This document shows, one piece after another, positions 22,342 to 29,977 of a stretch of 43,543 nt of DNA; position 1 is the first letter of the stretch; each line of letters starts with the position of its first letter. Location of the stretch: assembly GCA_026195255.1 (NCBI GenBank), contig JAPHSS010000003.1, forward strand, positions 1 through 43,543, written 5' to 3'. The position numbers were made by a program, and so were the translations under genes. The notes under the pieces are model-generated. The model ran no database searches and was not told where the DNA came from. It saw only the letters and a list, made by a program, of their open reading frames with translations. The DNA comes from Gammaproteobacteria bacterium (GTDB taxonomy: Bacteria; Pseudomonadota; Gammaproteobacteria; SZUA-229).

Positions 22342-22761
22342 CTAGCCCTTGACGACGGCCAGGGGCTGCAATTCGATTTGCACTTCGACCAGGTCAGTCT
22401 GATTTCTCATCACTTCATCGATATCTTTGTAAGACCCCGGTGCTTCATCCAAATCTTCACGATGACGGATGCCGTGCAATATGCCACGATCCTCGAGGGC
22501 TTTTATCTCTTCCTTCAAGTTCAGTGATTTGCGCGCTTTTGTTCGACTCATGATTCTGCCGGCACCGTGTGAACACGATTCGAAGGACTGTGCCTCGCCT
22601 TTGCCTTTCACTAGAAAAGACCCGGTGCCCTGAGAGCCCGGAATCATGCCCCATTCTCCTTTGCGGGCTCGCGTAGCGCCTTTTCGATGCGCGATGACCG
22701 TCTCTCCGAAGTGTTCCTCCTCGGCGGCGAAGTTATGTGGTTTATTGATAAAATCCCGCAA
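22342..22761 (-). pseudogene. rtcB fragment (C-terminal ~140 residues of RNA ligase RtcB)
   Basis: The frame encodes the C-terminal third of RtcB, the Mn/GTP-dependent RNA 3'-P/5'-OH ligase. It shows HRKGATRARKGEWGMIPGSQ, SFLVKGKGEAQSFESCSHGA, the guanylated-His context SHGAGR, DEAPGSYKDIDEVM and the terminal LQPLAVVKG. Full RtcB has about 400-480 residues; the N-terminal metal and nucleotide-binding parts are absent. Sequence before KPHNFAAEEEH departs from the family, which marks the truncation point. Its GC content is clearly higher than the surrounding AT-rich DNA, so it probably came from elsewhere. Confidence 0.85.
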
Positions 22762-22766
22762 AATAG

Positions 22767-22823
22767 ATACTTAATGAGACACCCATGGTAAGACGTGTGT
22801 TATATGACAAGGTGGCTGCCCGG
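22767..22823. repeat. ~88-bp element, partial copy 2
   Basis: ATACTTAATGAGACACCCAT then GGTAAGACGTG matches the left half of copies 1 and 3 almost exactly. The right half is replaced. It starts six bases from the edge of the rtcB fragment. The interval 22824-22934 holds only short open frames with no recognised content. Confidence 0.6.
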
Positions 22824-22934
22824 ATATCGGAGGGAATTCTTTAGATAACTCATATCAGCGAATTGATCAAAAACTGGCTCGAAGAAAACCAGCTCAGAGA
22901 GTAAAAAAACTGATGATGCGCATTGCTTAATGAC

Positions 22935-23022
22935 GCTTACTTAATGAGACACCCATGGTAAGACGTGAGTAAAAACAATGGTTTAGAACGTGATCGGGTC
23001 TTTTATTAGTATGGGTGTCCGG
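22935..23022. repeat. ~88-bp element, copy 3
   Basis: CTTACTTAATGAGACACCCA at the left end and TATTAGTATGGGTGTCCGG at the right, with GACACCCAT/ATGGGTGTC as inverted ends. It terminates exactly where the glutamate synthase-like pseudogene breaks off, so its insertion probably disrupted that gene. Confidence 0.7.
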
Positions 23023-23025
23023 TTT

Positions 23026-23458
23026 AATTCCCAAAACTCATGGCAGAAATATTAAGCGGTGAAGCTTCATCAGGTTGTTTGCAGTCAGCACCACCAGAGC
23101 GAATTCCTGGATTGGTATCTGTTACCGGTGGGGAGAGTGAATGATTAATTCACTCGGCGCCATTACGGTAAACCAGTGAGCGAAACTCACGGTTTATTGG
23201 CTGATCATTGAGGTCTGATTCAACAAAATATTGCTGAATTTCAGGGCGAATTAATTCAAACACGTAACGTAGATGCCCAATCACAGGTTATAGTCTTAAT
23301 ATCGCGTGTTTACGTTGTAACATGTCATACAGGCCCAGAATAATTAACGCCAGTATGACAATAAATAACCCGTAGGCATTCGGCCAGACCATCGCCAGTA
23401 TAAGCGTGGCGATGGGGATTATTATTGATAACAAAATAAATTGAGTGCGTACAGGCAT
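23026..23458 (-). pseudogene. FMN-binding glutamate synthase-like gene, 5' remnant
   Basis: From ATG 23458 one frame reads MPVRTQFILLSIIIPIATLI, then GLYDMLQRKHAILRL, stop, PVIGHLRYVFELIRPEIQQY, SDLNDQPINREFRSLVY, stop, INHSLSPP and finally DCKQPDEASPLNISAMSFG before running into repeat DNA. These blocks follow the order of the N terminus of the FMN-binding glutamate synthase family (two TM helices, then the FMN barrel start). The stops are TAA at 23288-23290, where the family has Tyr, and TGA at 23150-23152, where it has Trp. About 20 residues are also missing just before the second stop. It begins 36 bases after alsS ends, so it was once the second gene of that operon. Confidence 0.8.
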
Positions 23459-23493
23459 GATAATTATTCAAGATTAGTACTAATCTTTTTGGC

Positions 23494-25134
23494 TTATATA
23501 GGGCAAACAAATTTCCCAAGTTTTTCGGTTAATTTCATATTTTCTGAATAGTCGACGGCAACATCGACAACCACAACCGTGTTGTCGTCAAAGGCGCGTT
23601 GCAGTGTCCCCACTAAATCTTCAGCTTTTTCTACGCGGTAACCTTTGGCACCAAATGATTCAGCATACTTAACAAAGTCCGGATTGTTAAAAGTAGTATT
23701 ATTAGAATGCCCAAAATGTTCTTCCTGATGCCATGTGATTAGCCCATATTCACTGTCGTTCCAGATCATAATGACGATGGCAACGTTATTACGTAAGGCG
23801 GTTTCGATTTCCTGTGAGTTCATCATGAAACCGGCATCACCGGTAATGGTTAATACGTTTTTCTGCGGGTAAGCCATTTTTGCTGCAATTGCACCGGGCA
23901 CGCCTATACCCATGGCGGCAAAGCCATTTGAAATGATGCAGGTGTTGGGGGCTTCAGCGCGGTATAAACGTGCTATCCACATTTTATGTGCGCCAACATC
24001 AGAGATTAGAATATCTTCATCGGCCAGAACTTTGCGCGTATCGAAGAGAATTTTCTGGGGTTTTAACGGGTAAGATTTATCTTCAGTATAATTATCAAGT
24101 TCTTCCATGATAATGCCTTTTAGATTGTCGGTTTTTCCCGCATGTGTTTTTTTGGTTTGTGCAGCGATGCGAGTCAGAGAATCTGTTATATCACCTAATA
24201 CGCCAGACTGCAGAATGTAATGCGCGTCAACTTCTGCGTAATTTAGATCAATATGAATTATTTTTTTATCTTTATCCGGGTGCCATAGGTGCGGATGATA
24301 TTCGACCATATCATAACCAATACAAATGATGACATCAGCGCGGTCGAAACCACAGGCAATGTAATCTCGTGCCTGTAAACCGACAGTACCCAGTGATAGT
24401 GGGTGAGAAAATGGTATAGAACCTTTTGCCATAAAAGTTTCTGCGACGGGTATATTTAAAGATTCGGCGAATGAGAGCAGTGCGTCTGTTGCCCGATTGC
24501 GAATAACGCCATTGCCAGCCATGATTAACGGAAATTTTGCGGCATCAATCAGTTCGGCAGCCTGTTGAATTTTTACCTGAGGTGCATTGGGTGTAAACGG
24601 GCTTTGTACTTTTAGCGGTAGTATGGCATCGTCGAATGTTTCACCCGCAATGTTTTCGGGAAAACTGATAAATGCACCGCCGGGTTTTTCAGCTTGTGCA
24701 TCTTTAAAAGCTTTACGAACTAACTCGGGAATAATTTCAGGCTCTAAAATTTCCACACTGTATTTCGAGATCGGTTTGAACAGGCTGACTAAATCCAGTA
24801 TCTGATGGCTCTCTTTATGCATACGGGTAGTCGCACCCTGGCCGGCGATAGCAACCACGGGTGCACGATCCATATTGGCATCGGCAAAACCGGTAATAAG
24901 ATTTGTTGCACCTGGGCCTAATGTGGCGAGACAGACACCGGCTTTGCCTGTCAGGCGACCATGTACATCTGCCATAAACGCAGCGCCCTGTTCATGTCTG
25001 ACCGTGATAAATTCGATACTGCTGTCTCGAAGTGCATGCATTACATGCAGGTTTTCTTCACCCGGTATACCAAATATTTTATCAACACCTTCGTTTTCCA
25101 GACAACGAATTAATAGTTCTGCTGCTGTGGCCAT
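23494..25134 (-). CDS. alsS: Acetolactate synthase, AlsS type (ThDP enzyme)
   Basis: A 546-residue ThDP-dependent enzyme that condenses two pyruvates to 2-acetolactate. The N-terminal PYR domain has IFGIPGEENL and the catalytic Glu in TVRHEQGAAFMADVHGR. The central domain is at ~190-330. The C-terminal PP domain has the ThDP/Mg motif GDAGFMMNSQEIETALRNN leading to NDSEYGLITWHQ. The lack of a FAD-type signature, the absence of an adjacent ilvN small subunit and the length favour the catabolic AlsS type rather than IlvB. No acetolactate decarboxylase lies beside it, so its role (acetoin production or supply of branched-chain precursors) is open. The next gene of the presumed operon is a pseudogene. 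Confidence 0.88.
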   Translation of the reverse strand: MATAAELLIRCLENEGVDKIFGIPGEENLHVMHALRDSSIEFITVRHEQGAAFMADVHGRLTGKAGVCLATLGPGATNLITGFADANMDRAPVVAIAGQGATTRMHKESHQILDLVSLFKPISKYSVEILEPEIIPELVRKAFKDAQAEKPGGAFISFPENIAGETFDDAILPLKVQSPFTPNAPQVKIQQAAELIDAAKFPLIMAGNGVIRNRATDALLSFAESLNIPVAETFMAKGSIPFSHPLSLGTVGLQARDYIACGFDRADVIICIGYDMVEYHPHLWHPDKDKKIIHIDLNYAEVDAHYILQSGVLGDITDSLTRIAAQTKKTHAGKTDNLKGIIMEELDNYTEDKSYPLKPQKILFDTRKVLADEDILISDVGAHKMWIARLYRAEAPNTCIISNGFAAMGIGVPGAIAAKMAYPQKNVLTITGDAGFMMNSQEIETALRNNVAIVIMIWNDSEYGLITWHQEEHFGHSNNTTFNNPDFVKYAESFGAKGYRVEKAEDLVGTLQRAFDDNTVVVVDVAVDYSENMKLTEKLGKFVCPI

Positions 25135-25403
25135 AGTATTTTCCTTTAGTTTTATATTTTAAATTTTTTGATAGTATCGGGAGTTACTTTTCTGTTAGTT
25201 AAGCGGGTTTTGTGGTCTCCTTTTATTATTGAATTTTTTTCCAATGGATTGTTAATACAGGTTTCATATAAAAATATTTTTCCGATTATTGAAAAGATAG
25301 TTTATTATTCATTAACTTCTTCAGACAGCAGGAACTATTTTCAGTTCCCTCAGTAATTTGGGTTAAACATAAGTTTCTCAATCATTATCTGTAGATTTTC
25401 AGC

Positions 25404-25526
25404 TTATGTCGCAGTTGCCAGTTTTTGTTTATAGTCACGTTCATCGACTACGTCAGCCACGTTGTGTGCCACGTCGAGAAACATTTCGTCACTTATCCGG
25501 CCTGTCTGATATTTTTTCAAAAACAT
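25404..25526 (-). CDS. Putative 40-residue protein downstream of gltA
   Basis: A short frame starts 8 bases after the gltA stop: MFLKKYQTGRISDEMFLDVA plus 20 residues, polar and helical, ending QKLATAT. It has mixed charge, a plausible amphipathic helix and codon use like its neighbours, which fits a real small protein. There is no strong ribosome site, so translation would depend on coupling to gltA. The rest of 25135-25534 has no gene; a small hairpin (GGAACT/AGTTCC, 25331-25348) lies within it. Confidence 0.35.
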   Translation of the reverse strand: MFLKKYQTGRISDEMFLDVAHNVADVVDERDYKQKLATAT

Positions 25527-25534
25527 GAAGTGGC

Positions 25535-26857
25535 TTATCTTTTCTCGGTGGGGACATACTCACGCAACCCATAACCTATATAACGTTGTCGGGGCCTGCC
25601 AATTTTATGCACCGGTTCATTAATCATCTCGTTCCATTGCGACACCCAGCCGGCAGTACGTGCCACAGCAAATAGCACGGTAAACATCGATGTCGGGAAG
25701 CCCATGGCTTTAAGAATAATGCCGGAGTAAAAGTCAACATTGGGGAATAATTTCTTTTCAATAAAATAATCATCTTCCAGTGCTATACGTTCCAGTTCCA
25801 TTGCCAGTTCGAATAAGGGCTGTTCGGTTGAGCCCAGCTCTGTTAACACTTCATGTGCAGACTCTCTCAGCACCTGTGCGCGCGGGTCGTGATTTTTGTA
25901 GACACGATGACCAAAACCCATCAATCTAAAAGGGTCGTTTTTATCTTTGGCGCGGGCGATAAATTCATGAATATTATCTTTATGGCCAATCTCATTCAGC
26001 ATATTCAACACGGCTTCATTTGCACCGCCGTGTGCAGGCCCCCAAAGCGATGCTATACCTGCTGCTATACAGGCGAAAGGATTAGCTTGTGATGAGCCAG
26101 CTAAACGCACCGTTGAGGTCGATGCATTCTGTTCATGGTCTGCGTGTAAAATGAAAATTCGGTCAAGTGCCCGTGACAGTACAGGGTTAGGTACATATTC
26201 CTGAGCAGGTACGGAGAACATCATGCGTAAAAAATTTTCGGAATAGGTAAGTTCGTTATCTGGATAAACAAAAGGCTGCCCCATAGTATATTTATAAGCC
26301 ATGGCTGCAATCGTTGGCATTTTTGAAATTAGTCGCATTGATGCTAAATGACATTGAGCCAGGTCTTTGATGTCCAGGCTGTCATGATAGAAGGCAGATA
26401 ACGCGCCGACCACACCAACCATAATAGCCATTGGATGTGCATCACGGCGAAAGCCATTATAAAAGCTAATTAACTGTTCATCGACCATGGTGTGTAATTG
26501 AATTTCAGCATCAAATTTCTGGCGTTGTTTTTTACTGGGTAATTCACCCTGTATCAGAAGATAAGCGACTTCAAGAAAATCACTGCGTGATGCCAGTTCT
26601 TCAATTGAATAACCACGGTGTAATAAAATACCTTTTTCACCATCAATAAAAGTAATAGCAGAATCGCAGCTTGCGGTGGAAGTGAAACCCGGGTCATAGG
26701 TAAAATAATTCATGTCACGATACAAGTTACGAACGTCAATGACATCTGGGCCTTCATTACTTGGTAATATTGCCAGCTCAATACGCTTTTGACTCTGGTT
26801 GTCAATTAACGTCACTGTTGGCGAAGCATCATCACTGGTATGAGTAGGTGTTGCCAT
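25535..26857 (-). CDS. gltA: Citrate synthase
   Basis: A 440-residue type I-like citrate synthase that condenses oxaloacetate and acetyl-CoA in the TCA cycle. The N-terminal domain includes [20 protein letters not shown] and [12 protein letters not shown]. The catalytic residues are the His of [15 protein letters not shown], the His of [15 protein letters not shown] and the Asp of [25 protein letters not shown] is the conserved oxaloacetate-binding segment. Two ATGs compete (26863 and 26857). AAGGAG is spaced about 9 bases from the second, so I chose 26857. mdh lies two genes upstream on the same strand, which makes this a TCA-cycle neighbourhood. Confidence 0.95.
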   Translation of the reverse strand: MATPTHTSDDASPTVTLIDNQSQKRIELAILPSNEGPDVIDVRNLYRDMNYFTYDPGFTSTASCDSAITFIDGEKGILLHRGYSIEELASRSDFLEVAYLLIQGELPSKKQRQKFDAEIQLHTMVDEQLISFYNGFRRDAHPMAIMVGVVGALSAFYHDSLDIKDLAQCHLASMRLISKMPTIAAMAYKYTMGQPFVYPDNELTYSENFLRMMFSVPAQEYVPNPVLSRALDRIFILHADHEQNASTSTVRLAGSSQANPFACIAAGIASLWGPAHGGANEAVLNMLNEIGHKDNIHEFIARAKDKNDPFRLMGFGHRVYKNHDPRAQVLRESAHEVLTELGSTEQPLFELAMELERIALEDDYFIEKKLFPNVDFYSGIILKAMGFPTSMFTVLFAVARTAGWVSQWNEMINEPVHKIGRPRQRYIGYGLREYVPTEKR

Positions 26858-27028
26858 AATCATTCTCTCCTTAAAAAGTAACAGGTTTTATTAATTTGTA
26901 TTTATATGTTTTACATGACGGGTAACTATGTAGACATGTGTGATTTATTATAATTTGTGTGGACAACTCCTGAATATCTATTAGTTAAAGTTACATGACT
27001 CTGCTAGTTGCGCCACCCGCGCTAAAGT

Positions 27029-28105
27029 TTAATTATTTTGTGTTTGCGGTTCTTGCAGCTCACTGGATAACAACATTAATAAATTTAAAAATGCATCAAT
27101 AGATTCGCAGGATGCAGATTCATCTATTGTGTGATATCCAGTGGTTGGTATTTGTATTGTGGTGCCATCAACTAATCCGTTAGATGCAGCTATTATTCTG
27201 CCCATTTCTGTGCTGCCTAAAGATTGAGGTTTTTCACCTATGCTTAGTAACTGTTTATTTTTTTCTTCTACGTATTTGTCTTTATAAGCATAGTTAATAT
27301 TATTTCTTCGACATAAATCTTCAATGAATTTTATGGCATCTTTATTAAATGAAGCATTAGCGTCTTTTTCCCTTAGTGAAAGCAGTTGCTGATTTGCAGC
27401 TTCAAGGTCAACGAAAGGGCTGGTATCAACTACAAATAGGCGGTTCGTAGATTGACCAAATCGTCGAAACCACTCCAGTAAATAACGCCAGCTTTTTCCT
27501 GCCTCTTCCTGGGCGGTGAAAAAGGCAGTGCCCTCAAAACCAAGACTAAATATATGCACCAGTGCTGCAGCCGTTAATACATTGTCCAGTTGCCCTTCCA
27601 GTCGATCGTTATTAATCTTGAGTTTGTCTTCAAACGCGAGAGGGGTTCCCGCAACTATATCATCAAGCCCGTCAACTTCGAAAATCAGGTTATTTCTAAA
27701 TTGACATACAGAGGCATTTTTAATGCGGCCATTTCCCCTGTATACGCCGGACCATGGTTCATATGCATAAACCTGTTTTGACAGAAAACGTTCTGTTACT
27801 TTTGTCATTAACTGTTCAGAAACTGAATTGTTTAAAAGATCAGATCTATTAGCCGCTATAAACGCCGCATACTGGAATTCTCCCGGACCCGTACAGATAA
27901 GACCATGACGATCAATATGCGCAGACAACATAGTGCTAAAGGGTTTGCGCCCCTGGGCTACCAGAAGCCCCTCATACCAGGTGACCTTTGCACCTCGCTC
28001 TTCGAGCTCACGTTGTAACATCCTGAAGAATGAATGTTCTGCACCTACCACACTGGGTTGCCGTATCAAGGCTTTTAATAAATCAATGTATTCATTATTT
28101 AACAT
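27029..28105 (-). CDS. M42-like zinc aminopeptidase family protein
   Basis: A 358-residue di-metal peptidase-like protein. Metal and catalytic landmarks in order are SAHIDRHG (H and D), EGQLDNVLTAAA (bridging Asp), FTAQEEAGKSW (catalytic and metal Glu), LFVVDTSPFVDL (Asp) and the C-terminal PTTGYHTIDESAS (His). The order and spacing fit the M42/M28 co-catalytic metallopeptidases better than classical M20. The cellular substrate is unknown. It stands between mdh and gltA on the same strand with gaps of about 93 and 171 bases, so it may or may not share a transcript with them. It has no signal peptide and is cytoplasmic. Confidence 0.8.
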   Translation of the reverse strand: MLNNEYIDLLKALIRQPSVVGAEHSFFRMLQRELEERGAKVTWYEGLLVAQGRKPFSTMLSAHIDRHGLICTGPGEFQYAAFIAANRSDLLNNSVSEQLMTKVTERFLSKQVYAYEPWSGVYRGNGRIKNASVCQFRNNLIFEVDGLDDIVAGTPLAFEDKLKINNDRLEGQLDNVLTAAALVHIFSLGFEGTAFFTAQEEAGKSWRYLLEWFRRFGQSTNRLFVVDTSPFVDLEAANQQLLSLREKDANASFNKDAIKFIEDLCRRNNINYAYKDKYVEEKNKQLLSIGEKPQSLGSTEMGRIIAASNGLVDGTTIQIPTTGYHTIDESASCESIDAFLNLLMLLSSELQEPQTQNN

Positions 28106-28198
28106 TGTAGTGGCCTTTGATATTCACTCGTATAACGAGGCTGTAATAAACAATAAAACTAATTAATGTTGCAGATATTTGTCGGCGTACTAAACGAT

Positions 28199-29179
28199 TT
28201 ATAACAACAGGTGTTTAATGGCTTCGCGCTCTTCCAGTAACTCCTGTTCGGAGAGCGTCATTCTTTGCTGACTAAATTCACTGATCTCCAGGCCCTGTAC
28301 TATCTGGTAATCACCGTTTTCACAAGTGACAGGAAAAGAATAGATGATGCCTTCGCTAATGCCATAACTGCCGTCGCTGGGTACGGCCATGCTGCACCAG
28401 TCATTGCTAGAACTACCGCGTACCCAGTCGCGCATGTGATCCAGTGCGGCTGAGGCGGCTGAGGCCGCACTGGATGAGCCGCGTGCTTTAATGATTGCAG
28501 CACCGCGTTGTTGCACTGTCGGGATGAATACGTCGCGAATCCAGTCTTCGCTTACCAGGTCCAGCGCTGACTGACCACGAACGGTTGCGTGGCTAATGTC
28601 AGGGTATTGTGTTGATGAATGATTTCCCCAAACCGCAAGATGACAAATATCGTTGACTAATAAACCGCATTTACGAGCCAGTAAAGAATATGCCCGGTTA
28701 TGATCCAGTCGGGTCATGGCAGTAAATTGTCGTGAATTAATATCCGGCGCATGACTCATGGCGATTAAACAATTTGTGTTGGCTGGATTACCGACCACCA
28801 GTACTTTAATGTCGCGTGATGCATGCTCATTAATCGCTTTGCCCTGTGGCGCAAATATCTGACCGTTCTCCAGTATTAAATCTTTACGCTCCATGCCAGG
28901 TCCACGTGGTTTTGAGCCAACCAGAAAGGCATAATCAACATCGCGAAAAGCAATATCAGCGTCGGCGGTAACAATAATGTCGTGTAATAATGGGAAAGCG
29001 CAATCTTCCAGCTCCATCTGCACACCGCGTACGGCATCCATGGCGGCAGGTACTTCAAGCAGATGTAAGATAACCGGTTGATCGTCGCCCAGAAAATAAC
29101 CTACGGCTATTCTGAACAGCATCGCATAACCAATTTGACCAGCAGCTCCGGTGACAGCTATTCGTACAGGTGGTTTCAT
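28199..29179 (-). CDS. mdh: Malate dehydrogenase
   Basis: A 326-residue NAD-dependent malate dehydrogenase of the 'group 2' type shared by many proteobacteria. The Rossmann motif [16 protein letters not shown] is at the N terminus. The substrate-binding region has [16 protein letters not shown], followed by [18 protein letters not shown] and the Arg of [14 protein letters not shown]. The catalytic His is in [13 protein letters not shown] short Ser/Ala repeat ([11 protein letters not shown]) from near-tandem codons is at residue ~240. It catalyses malate/oxaloacetate interconversion and directly supplies citrate synthase encoded two genes downstream. Confidence 0.95.
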   Translation of the reverse strand: MKPPVRIAVTGAAGQIGYAMLFRIAVGYFLGDDQPVILHLLEVPAAMDAVRGVQMELEDCAFPLLHDIIVTADADIAFRDVDYAFLVGSKPRGPGMERKDLILENGQIFAPQGKAINEHASRDIKVLVVGNPANTNCLIAMSHAPDINSRQFTAMTRLDHNRAYSLLARKCGLLVNDICHLAVWGNHSSTQYPDISHATVRGQSALDLVSEDWIRDVFIPTVQQRGAAIIKARGSSSAASAASAALDHMRDWVRGSSSNDWCSMAVPSDGSYGISEGIIYSFPVTCENGDYQIVQGLEISEFSQQRMTLSEQELLEEREAIKHLLL

Positions 29180-29211
29180 AAGTTTGTCCCTTAAAAAAAT
29201 TATTTAAATTA

Positions 29212-29333
29212 TTAACCTTCTAAAATGGCGCTAACGCCCACGCCGCCAGCTGTGAAATCGAAAACAGGCCGCGACCTGAAGCTTTTTCTTCTCGTAATTT
29301 TGCCAGGGTCATCAATAGTTGAGCACCGCTAGC
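29212..29333 (-). pseudogene. Thiolase C-terminal fragment, frameshifted
   Basis: The minus strand reads ASGAQLLMTLAKLREEKASG, then RGLFSIS, and after a frame change AGGVGVSAILEG and a stop at 29212-29214. Both parts match the last ~38 residues of acetyl-CoA acetyltransferase/thiolase proteins, including the Gly-rich end that normally precedes the active-site Cys region in 'C.GGG.G..' form. The Cys is lost. Everything upstream of ASGAQ is missing and is replaced by a sigma-factor-like fragment. Confidence 0.6.
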
Positions 29334-29455
29334 AAGGTTTCCTGCACGAGGTCTTTTGTTCTGTGCGTATCATGTGTATTCCATAATACGAATGAATAAA
29401 GCGCGGCGCCATTTTCATCAAGCCAGTGTTCAGGTTCCGATATAGACATGCTCAT
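29312..29455 (-). pseudogene. Sigma-70 family N-terminal fragment
   Basis: From ATG 29455 (AGGAAA upstream) the frame gives 47 residues. They include EPEHWLDENGAALYSF and RTKDLVQETLLAVL, then a stop at 29312-29314. This is the beginning of region 2 of an ECF-type sigma factor (the 'A.DLVQETFL.A' motif). The remainder of regions 2-4 is absent, and the end of the frame overlaps the start of the thiolase fragment. The junction is GCTAGCGGTGCTCAA. It could in principle be translated but cannot be a working sigma factor. Confidence 0.6.
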
Positions 29456-29710
29456 TTTCCTGTTTATATGCGTAGATTATCATATAGAAAAGTAGTTTTT
29501 ATTAGAAAAAATGAAATTCATATAAAGGTAAAAGTACTCTTATAGTATAGATGTTTATTTTAAAAGCATTCATCAGTTTTCGGTTGTTCATAACTTAATA
29601 ACACATGTAGTAAATTTTCCTGAAAATGGGTATTACCAATCAACGTATCATGCGTCTCGCTAAGCAGGCGGTCTATTGGTGTTTACATGCGTTAGAAAAA
29701 CATATGTGTG

Positions 29711-29848
29711 ATGTTTTATGCCAATGCCTTTCAGTCAGTAAGTGTAGTGTCGCGGATTATTCAGCTTATATTGTTGCCTGCCATTCTTCTGTCAGGGCTG
29801 ATTAATCATATCGACGGACTGCTTATCTGGTTTATTAATAACTACTGA
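29711..29848 (+). CDS. Doubtful 45-residue membrane ORF
   Basis: MFYANAFQSVSVVSRIIQLI followed by LLPAILLSGLINHIDGLLIW and a short tail could form one or two membrane helices. There is no clear ribosome site. The region 29456-29977 is otherwise empty and AT-rich, so this is either a small membrane protein or the end of a decayed gene. Confidence 0.25.
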   Translation: MFYANAFQSVSVVSRIIQLILLPAILLSGLINHIDGLLIWFINNY

Positions 29849-29977
29849 TATTGCTAAAGATCAAGATGGCCGCATATTTAAAAAACATATGCATATAAGT
29901 TATGCTATTTTTGCAATAGACCCCTAAAATCTGCTATAAATATGTTTACTAATTATAACTATAAATAAGCATATATT

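Noticed and set aside
22824-22934. A short plus-strand frame reading like a protein C terminus (ISELIKNWLEENQ)
   Set aside because: It is under 20 residues of plausible content between repeats, with no start. It is too short to support any call.
23150-23290. The TGA at a Trp position and the TAA at a Tyr position as recoding or an alternative genetic code
   Set aside because: About 20 residues are also missing beside the TGA and the gene is cut by a repeat. TGA serves as an ordinary stop in other genes here, for example 17922-17924. Simple pseudogene decay explains it.
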